From the NCBI GenBank assembly GCA_018698795.1, contig JABIPG010000236.1:1-53013 (forward strand): DNA of 53,013 nucleotides, given 5' to 3'. Under the pieces are notes generated by a model, which did no database searches, had not been told where the DNA came from, and worked only from the letters and a program-made list of their open reading frames with translations. The position numbers were made by a program, and so were the translations under genes. This document shows, one piece after another, positions 17,291 through 25,774 of the stretch. This stretch comes from Rhodospirillaceae bacterium. GTDB taxonomy: Bacteria; Pseudomonadota; Alphaproteobacteria; Rhodospirillales; Casp-alpha2. The stretch's first letter is position 1; the number at the start of each line of letters is the position of its first letter.

Positions 17291-18076
17291 ATGCTCGCGC
17301 TGATATCGCCCGCCAAAAAACTTGATTTCGAATCCGACGTTACTGTCGCCGACCACACGCAACCGGATTTCCTTGATGCGTCGGAAGACCTGGTGGGCGC
17401 GGCGCGCAAATTGTCGCGCGGACAGTTGGCAGCAAGCATGAAACTCAGCGATAAGCTGGCGGAATTGAATTTCCAGCGGTTCCGGGATTTCTCGACGCCG
17501 TTTGATCTGTCCAACGCAAAACAAGCCGCACTGGTATTCAATGGCGATACTTATGTGGGCCTGCAGGCAGATTCCTTGACCGCAAAGGATATGACCTTCG
17601 CGCAGGATCACTTGCGCATTCTGTCCGGCCTTTACGGTTTGCTGCGTCCCCTCGATCTGATTCAGCCCTACCGGCTTGAAATGGGTGCCAAGTTCCGTGC
17701 GCCGGGCGGCACGGATTTGTATGGGTTCTGGGACGGCCAGTTGGCGGAAGCGATCAACGAAGTCACCGCCGACCATAAAGACCCCAGCATCATCAACCTG
17801 GCGTCCAACGAGTATTTCAAGGCCGTGCAGTCGAAAAACCTCAACGCCGATGTCATCACCCCGGTGTTCAAGGAGATCAAAGACGGCCAGGCGCGCACGC
17901 TGGGGCTATTCGCCAAACGCGCGCGCGGCGCGATGGCGCGCTTCATGATTAAGAAGCGCATCGAAAAACCGATGGGCTTGAAAAAGTTCAACGACGGCGG
18001 CTATGAATACCGCGACGATCTTTCCGACGCCAAATCCTGGGTGTTCACGCGCCAACAGCCGCCACCCGCATCGTGA
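17291..18076 (+). CDS. yaaA: Peroxide stress protein YaaA (DUF328)
   Basis: The 261-residue protein opens with the family hallmark MLALISPAKKLDF. It continues with NFQRFRDF, ALVFNGDTYVGL, LSGLYGLLRPLDLIQPYRLEMG and NLASNEYFKAV, all typical of YaaA. In Escherichia coli YaaA is OxyR-induced, binds DNA and limits Fenton damage by lowering intracellular iron. The ATG at 17291 starts the conserved motif; an upstream in-frame TTG at 17276 is not needed. The last codon overlaps the GTG start of the following gene, so the pair is coupled. Confidence 0.93.
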   Translation: MLALISPAKKLDFESDVTVADHTQPDFLDASEDLVGAARKLSRGQLAASMKLSDKLAELNFQRFRDFSTPFDLSNAKQAALVFNGDTYVGLQADSLTAKDMTFAQDHLRILSGLYGLLRPLDLIQPYRLEMGAKFRAPGGTDLYGFWDGQLAEAINEVTADHKDPSIINLASNEYFKAVQSKNLNADVITPVFKEIKDGQARTLGLFAKRARGAMARFMIKKRIEKPMGLKKFNDGGYEYRDDLSDAKSWVFTRQQPPPAS

Positions 18077-18465
18077 GCAGCCATCCGCCCATCGACCAAA
18101 CCCTGGTCTTTACCTACACCAACGACTTGGATGCGGCGTCGGCATTTTTCAAAGACGTCATGGAGTTCGAGTTCGTCGTCGACCAGGGATGCTGCCATAT
18201 CTTTCGCATGACCGACGCCAGCTTTATCGGGGTTTGCGACCTTCCAGGTCGCCCAACGGGAAAAACCGCCCTCACTATTACGATCGTGTCGAATGCCGTC
18301 GATGAGTGGTACGATTTCCTGACGGCCAAGGGCATTGAATACCAAAAGCCGCCGGGCCACAGCGATAAATTTGGCGTCTACAGTTCGCTATTTATCAGCC
18401 CGCACGGCTACCGCATCGAGATCCAGCATTTCGACGATCCCGACTGGCACTTACGCCGACTATAG
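18073..18465 (+). CDS. VOC superfamily (glyoxalase/dioxygenase fold) protein
   Basis: This 130-residue protein has the beta-alpha-beta-beta-beta repeats of the vicinal-oxygen-chelate fold (LVFTYTNDLDAASAFFKDVMEFE; later FISPHGYRIEIQHFDDP with the usual metal-ligand glutamate). Members bind a divalent metal and act as lyases, dioxygenases or drug-binding proteins; the substrate cannot be predicted. A GTG start at 18073 overlaps the yaaA stop (GTGA), implying joint expression and possibly a stress-related role. Confidence 0.82.
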   Translation: MSSHPPIDQTLVFTYTNDLDAASAFFKDVMEFEFVVDQGCCHIFRMTDASFIGVCDLPGRPTGKTALTITIVSNAVDEWYDFLTAKGIEYQKPPGHSDKFGVYSSLFISPHGYRIEIQHFDDPDWHLRRL

Positions 18466-18546
18466 TGCTGGAACGCCAACCGTTTCCCTTCCCGAACGGC
18501 TAGCCTAGAATATCCCCGTGTGTATCGACAAAGAGTGAGGCGTCAT

Positions 18547-20598
18547 ATGGACGAACTATTCTCCAAGGAAGTGGCCATTCTGGAACAAGCCGAGGCGCGG
18601 TTGGAAGAACCGGACAAGCTGGCTGATGACGCACCGGAATTGCTCACTGGCCTTGTTAAAAATTACAAACGCCTGCTCCGCCAGACCCGGCGGCTGGTCC
18701 GTGTCGCTGACCGCACACAAGAGGAAATCCGTGGCGCCCACACCAAAATCGAAACCCAAAAGTCCGAAATCGAAGCTTTGTACGACGAACGTGGACGCCA
18801 AAACGACATATTGGAAGAAACCGTGCGCGAACGCACCACCGACTTGCAGTTCTCGCAAACGAAGTTGCAGCAATTGATTGAACACGGCATCGCACTGGGC
18901 GCCGAGAAGGATGAGAAGAAACTGCTGGAAAACATCTTGGTCGGCGCCAAGCAACTGGCGCACGCCGATGGCGGCACGCTCTACATCAAGGATGAGAACG
19001 AGGATCTTGTGTTCCAAATCGTTCGCAACGATTCGCTCGACATCCAACTGGGTGGCACCAGCGGCAACGAGGTAAAATTTCCCCCCGTACACCTGATCGA
19101 TCCGGAAACCGGCCAGCCCAATCATAAAAACGTCGCCAGCTATACGGCCATCACTGGCGAGAACGTTAATATCGAAGATGCCTACGAAGCCGAAGGTTTC
19201 GATTTTTCCGGTATGCGGAAATTCGATAAATCCACTGGATACCGCTCCACGTCTTTCCTGTCGGTGCCGCTAAGCCCGCGCCAGGGCGGCGTTATCGGGG
19301 TGTTGCAGTTGATCAACGCCAAGGACCCGGAGACCGGCGAGGTGGTGCCCTTCGCCGAGGAGATCGAGAGCTTTGTCGAAGCCTTGGCGACCCAAGCCGC
19401 GGTGGCGCTCGACAACCAAAACCTATTAAAGGCACAAAAGGTTTTACTGGATTCATTTATCGAACTGATCGCGAGCGCCATTGACGCCAAATCCCCCTAT
19501 ACCGGCGGCCACTGCGCCCGCGTACCCGAATTGGCGCGCATGCTGGCTGAGGCCGCTTGCGCGGAAACCACCGGTACCTTCGCCGATTTCGATCTGACCG
19601 AAGACCAATGGTACGAGTTCCAGATCGCATCGTGGCTGCATGATTGCGGCAAAGTGACGACACCGGAATACGTCGTCGACAAGGCAACCAAGCTTGAGAC
19701 CATCTACAACCGCATCCACGAGGTACGCACGCGCTTCGAAGTGCTGATCCGCGATGCCCGCATCCGACAGCTCGAAGGGCTGCTTGCCGACGGCGCCGAT
19801 GCAGCGGCCTTGCAGGAAGCACATGATGAGGATGTCCAACGAATCAAGGACGACTACGCCTTCATCGCCGAGAGCAATATCGGAGGTGAATATATGGACG
19901 ATGACCGAAAGGCGCGCGTCCGCGATATTGCTGCCATCACCTGGACACGCCACTTGGACGACCGGCTCGGTCTGTCGCAGGATGAGGAAATGCGGCTGAA
20001 AAACATACTGCCGGTGGCCTTGCCCATCGAAGAACCACTGTTACAAAATCGTGCCGACCACATCGTGCCGCGCACCAACACCACGCCTTTTGGCGATAAT
20101 CCGTGGGATTTCAAGATGCCCGTACCGGACGATATGTACAATTACGGCGAGGTCTACAACCTGTGTATCGATCGCGGCACGCTGACAGCCGAAGAACGTT
20201 TCAAGATTAACGATCACATCATCCAGACGATCATCATGCTCGAGCAGCTCCCCTTCCCCGACAACTTGAAACGCGTCCCCGAGATCGCCGGCGGCCACCA
20301 CGAAACCATGATCGGCACCGGTTATCCACGCAGGCTTGAGAAAAACGACATGTCACTGCCGGCACGGATCATGGCCATTGCGGATATTTTTGAGGCGCTG
20401 ACCGCCACTGACCGCCCCTACAAAAAGGGTAAAACCCTGAGCCAGGCACTGAAAATTATGTCGTTCATGCGCAATGATCAACACATTGATGACGAACTGT
20501 TCAAGCTGTTCTTGGACAAGGATATCCACAACAAATACGCGGGCCGGTTCCTCGATCCGTCACAGGTGGATGAGGTCAACCCAGCGCAATATCTATAG
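18547..20598 (+). CDS. GAF and HD-GYP domain protein with a large insertion
   Basis: This 683-residue cytoplasmic protein begins with a coiled coil (about residues 1-110). A GAF sensor follows (about 118-295; GGTLYIKDENEDLVFQIV, then FLSVPLSPRQGGVIGVLQLINA) and then an HD-GYP-type phosphohydrolase. Metal residues H365-D366 (WLHDCGK) and HHE (584-586) are kept, but the GYP loop reads HHETMIGTGYP, without the usual DGxGYP aspartate-glycine. About 150 residues (roughly 395-545) are inserted between the two parts of the HD domain. HD-GYP proteins degrade cyclic di-GMP; activity here is uncertain. ATG 18547 follows GAGTGAGG. No transmembrane segment is seen. Confidence 0.85.
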   Translation: MDELFSKEVAILEQAEARLEEPDKLADDAPELLTGLVKNYKRLLRQTRRLVRVADRTQEEIRGAHTKIETQKSEIEALYDERGRQNDILEETVRERTTDLQFSQTKLQQLIEHGIALGAEKDEKKLLENILVGAKQLAHADGGTLYIKDENEDLVFQIVRNDSLDIQLGGTSGNEVKFPPVHLIDPETGQPNHKNVASYTAITGENVNIEDAYEAEGFDFSGMRKFDKSTGYRSTSFLSVPLSPRQGGVIGVLQLINAKDPETGEVVPFAEEIESFVEALATQAAVALDNQNLLKAQKVLLDSFIELIASAIDAKSPYTGGHCARVPELARMLAEAACAETTGTFADFDLTEDQWYEFQIASWLHDCGKVTTPEYVVDKATKLETIYNRIHEVRTRFEVLIRDARIRQLEGLLADGADAAALQEAHDEDVQRIKDDYAFIAESNIGGEYMDDDRKARVRDIAAITWTRHLDDRLGLSQDEEMRLKNILPVALPIEEPLLQNRADHIVPRTNTTPFGDNPWDFKMPVPDDMYNYGEVYNLCIDRGTLTAEERFKINDHIIQTIIMLEQLPFPDNLKRVPEIAGGHHETMIGTGYPRRLEKNDMSLPARIMAIADIFEALTATDRPYKKGKTLSQALKIMSFMRNDQHIDDELFKLFLDKDIHNKYAGRFLDPSQVDEVNPAQYL

Positions 20599-20667
20599 CG
20601 ACTTGTTTGGTTTTCGCTTCCGTCTTTAGGCTGAGGCTAATACAAACTCCGAGGCCAAGGTGTCAGT

Positions 20668-21840
20668 TCAACCGGTTCCGAATTCCTGCTCCACCAATGT
20701 CGCCCAATAACTGGCGCCAAAAACAATCGCATCGTCATTGAAATCGTAGTTGGGGTTGTGAACCACACAACCACCGTCTTCGCCTTCGCCGTTTCCGACG
20801 CGGATATAGCAGCCGGGATTGTCTTGCAGCATCCAAGCGAAATCCTCCGACCCCATGGTCGGCGGCAGGCTGGTATTGACGTTGTCTTCTCCGGCTACAG
20901 CAATGGCAGCCTGTGCCGCCTTCGACGTCTCTTCCGACGTATTCACCAGCACTGGATAACGGCGGTCGTACTCGATGGAATAGCTTAACCCGTGCGCGGC
21001 GCAGACGCCTTGAACGATTTGCTCCATACGTGCCTCGACTTGGTCTTGCACTTCGCGCTTCAGCGCCCGGCAAGTGCCCTTGATGACAGCCGTCTCTGGG
21101 ATCACGTTCATGGCGCGACCGGCATGGAATTGCGTCACACTGACGACGGCGGTATCGATGGGATTGATCGTGCGCGCCACAATGCGCTGAAACGCCATAA
21201 CGATTTCTGCGCCCGTGACGATTGGGTCGATGCCCTGATGCGGGTGCGCCCCATGCGAGCCCTTGCCTGAGATTTCGATGGTGAACATATCCGCCGATGC
21301 CATGGCCGGCCCCGCCTGCATACCGAACTGTCCGACGGGCATGCCCGGCAGGTTGTGCATGCCATAGATGGCTTCAACGGGAAACAGCTCGAACAATCCG
21401 TCCTCAACCATCACCCGCCCGCCGGCAACGTTCTCCTCGGCGGGCTGGAAGATAAAGTGGACATTGCCATTGAAGTTGCGAGTCTCAGACAAATACCGAG
21501 CCGCGCACAACAGCATGGCGGTGTGTCCATCATGGCCGCAGGCATGCATTTTTCCATCAATGGTCGATACATGGTCGAAGGTGTTTTCTTCATGGATATC
21601 CAAGGCATCCATATCGGCGCGCAACCCGATGGCGCGGTTGGAATTGCCGACCGAAAGCGTGCCGACAACGCCGGTCTTGGCCAGTCCACGATGTATCTTG
21701 AGGCCCAGCCCCGTCAGCTTGTCAGCGACGATGTCAGCTGTGCGAAATTCCTCAAATGCGGTTTCGGGGTGGGCGTGGATATCACGCCGAATATCACCGA
21801 ACTCCGAGGCAAAAGCGGCGATTTCCTCTTTGATAGCCAT
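20668..21840 (-). CDS. M20-family amidohydrolase (hippurate hydrolase / aminoacylase-like)
   Basis: This 390-residue metallopeptidase-fold enzyme has RRDIHAHPETAFEE near the start, GLRADMDALDI, the HACGHDGH cluster (about residues 101-108) and FIFQPAEENVAGG. The dimerisation domain includes SGKGSHGAHPHQGIDP, and the final metal region is TMGSEDFAWML. Such enzymes cleave N-acyl or N-benzoyl amino acids and related amides. GGAGGGAC lies 9 bases before the ATG. It begins 19 bases after the MetX-like gene and is the last gene of a leftward group with the CPGS-like GTPase. Confidence 0.92.
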   Translation of the reverse strand: MAIKEEIAAFASEFGDIRRDIHAHPETAFEEFRTADIVADKLTGLGLKIHRGLAKTGVVGTLSVGNSNRAIGLRADMDALDIHEENTFDHVSTIDGKMHACGHDGHTAMLLCAARYLSETRNFNGNVHFIFQPAEENVAGGRVMVEDGLFELFPVEAIYGMHNLPGMPVGQFGMQAGPAMASADMFTIEISGKGSHGAHPHQGIDPIVTGAEIVMAFQRIVARTINPIDTAVVSVTQFHAGRAMNVIPETAVIKGTCRALKREVQDQVEARMEQIVQGVCAAHGLSYSIEYDRRYPVLVNTSEETSKAAQAAIAVAGEDNVNTSLPPTMGSEDFAWMLQDNPGCYIRVGNGEGEDGGCVVHNPNYDFNDDAIVFGASYWATLVEQEFGTG

Positions 21841-21859
21841 GTGCGTTGTCCCTCCGTGT

Positions 21860-22846
21860 TTAAGATATACGATCCATAAAGATCTTCAGTTCATCGGCCC
21901 ACAAATGCCCGTCAATGGATGGGGCACGGTGGCCGTTTTCGCTATCGATTTCATAGTAGCGCGCATCGACACCGACGCTCTCCAACAACTCCATGGTTGC
22001 CGGTGCGATGGCTGGCGGAAACAGGTTGTCAGTCCGCGACAGGACATAGAGCATCGGCGCTTTGATTTCGCTCGCTTTCGGCGTGGCATCGAATTGCACG
22101 GCGGCGCGGCGCAACACGATCAGCGAGTTCGCATCGAAGTCCCGGGCCCACGGTTCGGCTAATTCGCGGATACCGGTTTTGTAGCCATAGTTGGTCAAAG
22201 TCTCCATGCGCAGCTTGAGCATTTCAGCGAAAACACCGGACGCCTCCTCATTGCCGTAATACTGACCGCCGTCCCATCCCGGGCAAGCGCTCGTGAAGCG
22301 CGCGATCAGCGCATCGACGCTGCTCAAATCACCACGTCCCTTGATGGCGCTGACGACGGGCACCAGCGCGCGCATGCGCTCAGGGTGTTCTGTCCCCCAA
22401 TGAAATGTCAGGTAGCCCCCGAAGGAATTGCCGACGACTGCCGCCAATTGGCCAATACCGAAATGATCCAGCAAGCGGATCTGTGCGTTGACCATATCGC
22501 CAACCGTAATATCCGGGAAATCCAGGCCGTAGGCGCGGCCCCGCACAGGGCAAATGCTGGCCGGGCCCGTAGAGCCCAAGGCAGAGCCCAGCATATTGGC
22601 CGCGACAACGAAAAAGCGATCCGTATCCACCGCGCGACCCGGCCCGATGACGCCGGAGAACCAGCCATTCTCATCGCCCGCCGCATGCTGATTATTAGTG
22701 TAACCGTGGCAAACAAGCACCGCATTGTCGCGCGCGGCGTTCAATGTTCCCCAGGTCTCGTAGGCAACTTCGAGAGCCGGTAGGGTTCCCCCCCTTTCCA
22801 ATGGGAAGTCTTGGCTGGTAAAAAGTTGGGATGTAGCGAGCAGCAT
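21860..22846 (-). CDS. Alpha/beta hydrolase of the homoserine O-acetyltransferase (MetX) family
   Basis: From the ATG at 22846 the protein is 328 residues. It has family landmarks FPLERGGTLPALEVAYETWG, VLVCHGYTNNQHAAG, the nucleophile elbow VVGNSFGGYLTFHW, an acid in SRTDNLFPP and a histidine in SENGHRAPS. Authentic MetX proteins carry GGSMGGMQ at the elbow and are longer (about 370 residues). GNSFGG and the genomic setting favour an acyltransferase- or hydrolase-like paralogue rather than methionine synthesis. The frame is open to 22978, but that stretch overlaps an unrelated peptidase remnant. Confidence 0.8.
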   Translation of the reverse strand: MLLATSQLFTSQDFPLERGGTLPALEVAYETWGTLNAARDNAVLVCHGYTNNQHAAGDENGWFSGVIGPGRAVDTDRFFVVAANMLGSALGSTGPASICPVRGRAYGLDFPDITVGDMVNAQIRLLDHFGIGQLAAVVGNSFGGYLTFHWGTEHPERMRALVPVVSAIKGRGDLSSVDALIARFTSACPGWDGGQYYGNEEASGVFAEMLKLRMETLTNYGYKTGIRELAEPWARDFDANSLIVLRRAAVQFDATPKASEIKAPMLYVLSRTDNLFPPAIAPATMELLESVGVDARYYEIDSENGHRAPSIDGHLWADELKIFMDRIS

Positions 22847-22851
22847 GAGGT

Positions 22852-22962
22852 TTAAAGCCAATCCAATTCGTAAGTATCCAATTCGTAAGCGTAGGTCGAG
22901 AGACTCTCGCATCCGTGCTCGGTGATCAATACCTGTTCTTCCAATTTGACGCCTTCGCGCAC
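22852..22962 (-). pseudogene. C-terminal remnant of an M24-family metallopeptidase
   Basis: In this leftward frame a 36-codon piece reads VREGVKLEEQVLITEHGCESLSTYAYELD and then stops. That string closely resembles the end of M24 peptidases (Xaa-Pro dipeptidase / ectoine-hydrolase type), where REGVKLEEQVLVTE followed by LSTFPYE is the usual finish. A TAG stop lies directly upstream in the same frame and the catalytic body is missing. The end carries a 15-base tandem duplication that doubles TYELD. I read it as a decayed gene. Confidence 0.6.
22861..22890. repeat. 15-bp tandem duplication
   Basis: Two adjacent copies of ATCCAATTCGTAAG plus one base (T, then C) occupy 22861-22875 and 22876-22890. 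The unit is five codons long and lies at the 3' end of the M24 peptidase remnant, where it repeats the residues TYELD. Confidence 0.85.
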
Positions 22963-23038
22963 CTACACCCGCCCGCATTGACCACGTGGTCCGTTGTTAC
23001 GCTATCTTGTTCGATGATTGCGTCGAATGTCGAAGGCA

Positions 23039-24388
23039 TCACTTGGTGGGGCTGAGCCGCTGTTCGACGAACAGATCAATCATTTGCCCCAGTCCGGGCG
23101 TCCGCTCCTCGGCGAATTCATAGCGCACGCGCACGATGGGTTTGTCGACGGATATCAACCTTCCCAAGTCGCTCGGGGTTGCCGCCGCCACCACGTCGAC
23201 ATCGGCGGCGTTGATGGTATCTTGCAGCGCAATCAGCTGCGCATCACTGTAGCCCATGGCCGGCAACACCAATCCGATGTGGGGAAACAGCTCGTAAACA
23301 GCAGCAATGGCCGGCGAGGCGGAGCCGCGCGGATCGACAACCTCTGCCGCATGCGCCTGCGTCGCCGCCACGTATCCAGCGCCATAAGACATGCCGCCAT
23401 GGGTGATGGTCGGCCCATCCTCGACCACCAGCACGCGCCTACCACAGAGCGCCTCGGGGTCGTCCGCCGTTACCGATAAGTTGCCGTGCACGATGGCCGC
23501 GCCGGGCGCAATCTCGCCAATGCCATCAGCCACGCGCTGCACGTCGGCACTGGATGCCGAGTTCACCTTGGTGATGACGGCCACGTCAGCCATCCGCAGT
23601 ACGGCCTCTCCCGGGAAATAGCTGGATTCATCGCCGGGCCGCAAAGGATCGGTCAACACGATATGCAGATCTGGGCGCAGGAATGGAAAATCGTTGTTGC
23701 CGCCATCCCACAAGATCACATCGGCCTCTTGTTCGGCTTGAGCGACGATGCGGTCGTAATCCACGCCGGCGTAGATAACGTTTCCGATCTGCACGTGCGG
23801 CTCGTATTCTTCGCGCTCTTCGATAGAGCAGTCGGCAACATCGATCTCATCCATCGACGCAAACCGCTGCACCGCCTGGCGTTCGAGATCTCCATAAGGC
23901 ATCGGATGGCGGATGACAGCGACACGGAGGCCGTACTTCTTCAGCCGTCGCGACAACCATCGCGTCACCGGCGATTTACCGCACCCGGTGCGTACGGCGG
24001 ACGTTGCAATGACCGGCACACGGGCTTGCAGCATGGTTCGCTCCGGCGACAGCAATACGAAATCCGCCCCTGCCGCCAACGCGACCGATGCTTTGTGCAT
24101 GACATGCATGTGAGTGACATCGCTATAGGCGAAAACCACCCGCTGAACATTCTTTTCGCGGCAGATGGTGGCGAGTTCGCTTTCGGCGATAATCGGAATG
24201 CCGTCCGGATATAGCGACCCGGCCAAAGTCGGCGGGTATCGGCGCCCGTCGATATCGGGGATTTGCGTCGCCGTAAAGGCAACGACATCACTCGTCGGGT
24301 CCTCGCGGTAAACCACGTTAAAATTATGGAAATCGCGACCCGCGGCCCCCATGATCACAGTTCGTACAGATGCTGGAGCTTCGCTCAT
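23039..24388 (-). CDS. Cyclic 2,3-diphosphoglycerate synthetase-like predicted GTPase
   Basis: This 449-residue protein resembles the archaeal cyclic 2,3-diphosphoglycerate synthetase family and bacterial homologues listed as predicted GTPases. It opens RTVIMGAAGRDFHNFNVVYR. A P-loop region follows at about residues 127-141 (VIATSAVRTGCGKSP), then ADVILWDGGNNDFPF, VVEDGPTITHGGMSYGAG and PAMGYSDAQL. In methanogens the enzyme cyclises 2,3-diphosphoglycerate with ATP to make a thermoprotectant; the bacterial role is unknown. An upstream frame to 24514 has no family content, so the ATG at 24388 is chosen. It heads the leftward group and is divergent from a carbamoylase gene, which hints at amino-acid or amide metabolism. 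Confidence 0.78.
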   Translation of the reverse strand: MSEAPASVRTVIMGAAGRDFHNFNVVYREDPTSDVVAFTATQIPDIDGRRYPPTLAGSLYPDGIPIIAESELATICREKNVQRVVFAYSDVTHMHVMHKASVALAAGADFVLLSPERTMLQARVPVIATSAVRTGCGKSPVTRWLSRRLKKYGLRVAVIRHPMPYGDLERQAVQRFASMDEIDVADCSIEEREEYEPHVQIGNVIYAGVDYDRIVAQAEQEADVILWDGGNNDFPFLRPDLHIVLTDPLRPGDESSYFPGEAVLRMADVAVITKVNSASSADVQRVADGIGEIAPGAAIVHGNLSVTADDPEALCGRRVLVVEDGPTITHGGMSYGAGYVAATQAHAAEVVDPRGSASPAIAAVYELFPHIGLVLPAMGYSDAQLIALQDTINAADVDVVAAATPSDLGRLISVDKPIVRVRYEFAEERTPGLGQMIDLFVEQRLSPTK

Positions 24389-24532
24389 TGTATTGTTCCA
24401 TATTGTTCTGGGATCGTGGGTTCCGGCGTAAATCTTAATGCATTTCCCGCTCTCATACCTCCCGTTTTGTATTGAATGGCATCGTGCGCCATATATCTTG
24501 AACCGCAGCGCCAACCGAAACGGAACTTTGCC

Positions 24533-25774
24533 ATGCCGACCAATCTTCCCATCAACGCCGACCGTCTGTGGGCGTCGCTCATGGAAATGGCGGAGATCGG
24601 CGCCACCGAGAAAGGCGGCAATTGCCGACTCAGCCTGACGGATCTCGACAAGCAGGGGCGCGATCTGTTTGTCAGTTGGTGCGAAACTGCGGGTTGCGCC
24701 GTAAGTGTCGATGCTGCCGGCAACATTTTCGCCCGCCGGCCCGGGCGAGATGCATCAAAACCGGCTGTGATGATGGGTAGCCATTTGGATACACAACCCA
24801 CCGGTGGGCGCTTTGATGGCGTGCTTGGCGTACTGGCCGGACTAGAAGCGATCCGCACCCTTAACGATCATGGCATTGAAACGGACGCACCGGTTGATTT
24901 GGCTTGCTGGACCAACGAGGAAGGTTCGCGCTTCTCGCCGGCGATGATGGGGTCGGGTGTATTCGCGGGTGTGTTCGAACTCGATGACATCGCCGCCAAG
25001 GAAGATATGGACGGTGCGACGTTTGGCGATGAATTGCAGCGTATCGGTTATGCCGGCAACGAAACACCCGGCGCGCGCGATATCGGCGCCTATTTCGAAC
25101 TGCACATCGAACAGGGACCGATCCTGGAAGCCGAGGAAAAAACCATTGGCGTTGTTACCGACGCGCAGGGCCAGCGCTGGTACGAGGTCACTGTAACCGG
25201 CGCGGAAAGCCACGCCGGGCCGACCCCTATGCCACGCCGGCGTGACGCTCTGTTGGCGGCATCAAAAATCGTCCAGGAGGTCAACCGTATCGGGTTCGCC
25301 CATGCGCCCAATGCATGCGCCACTGTCGGGCATATGCAGGTGCGGCCCAATTCACGCAACGTCATTCCCGGCGAAGTGTTCTTGACCGTCGACCTACGCC
25401 ACCCAGAAGATGAAACCCTCAGCACCATGAACGACGAGTTGAAGGCGTTTTGTACGGGCTTGGCGGCTGAGGCGAAGGTTAGCGTCGACGTGGTGGATTT
25501 CTGGTATTCACCACCGACTGCATTCAACGAGGCTTGCGTCAACGCAGTCCGGAACGGCGCACAATTGGCCGGATATTCGCACCGGGACATCGTATCGGGC
25601 GCAGGGCACGATGCCGTTTATATTGCCGGTGTCGCGCCGGCGGGCATGATTTTTATCCCGTGCGAGGACGGCATCAGCCACAACGAGATCGAAAACGCAA
25701 CGCCAGAGGATTGCGCAGCCGGATGCCAGGTGTTGCTGCATGCCGTATTGGAAAGCGCGGAACCAGTCGAATGA
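24533..25774 (+). CDS. Zn-dependent M20 hydrolase, N-carbamoyl-L-amino acid hydrolase / allantoate amidohydrolase family
   Basis: This 413-residue enzyme shows the family motifs in order: MMGSHLDTQPTGGRFDGVLGVLAG, ACWTNEEGSRF, the bridging HIEQGP, the dimer-domain SHAGPTPM and the C-terminal SGAGHDAVYIAGVAPAGMIF. It binds two metal ions and hydrolyses N-carbamoyl amino acids, allantoate or ureidoglycolate-type ureides. No hydantoinase or allantoinase gene is adjacent, so the substrate is open. The ATG at 24533 follows GGAAC by about 8 bases. Its last codon overlaps the azlC start (ATGA), tying it to amino-acid export. Confidence 0.9.
   Translation: MPTNLPINADRLWASLMEMAEIGATEKGGNCRLSLTDLDKQGRDLFVSWCETAGCAVSVDAAGNIFARRPGRDASKPAVMMGSHLDTQPTGGRFDGVLGVLAGLEAIRTLNDHGIETDAPVDLACWTNEEGSRFSPAMMGSGVFAGVFELDDIAAKEDMDGATFGDELQRIGYAGNETPGARDIGAYFELHIEQGPILEAEEKTIGVVTDAQGQRWYEVTVTGAESHAGPTPMPRRRDALLAASKIVQEVNRIGFAHAPNACATVGHMQVRPNSRNVIPGEVFLTVDLRHPEDETLSTMNDELKAFCTGLAAEAKVSVDVVDFWYSPPTAFNEACVNAVRNGAQLAGYSHRDIVSGAGHDAVYIAGVAPAGMIFIPCEDGISHNEIENATPEDCAAGCQVLLHAVLESAEPVE

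Noticed and set aside
22847-22978. N-terminal extension of the MetX-like protein to 22978
   Set aside because: The extra codons match no MetX sequence and overlap, in another frame, the M24 peptidase remnant; the ATG at 22846 starts the conserved region.
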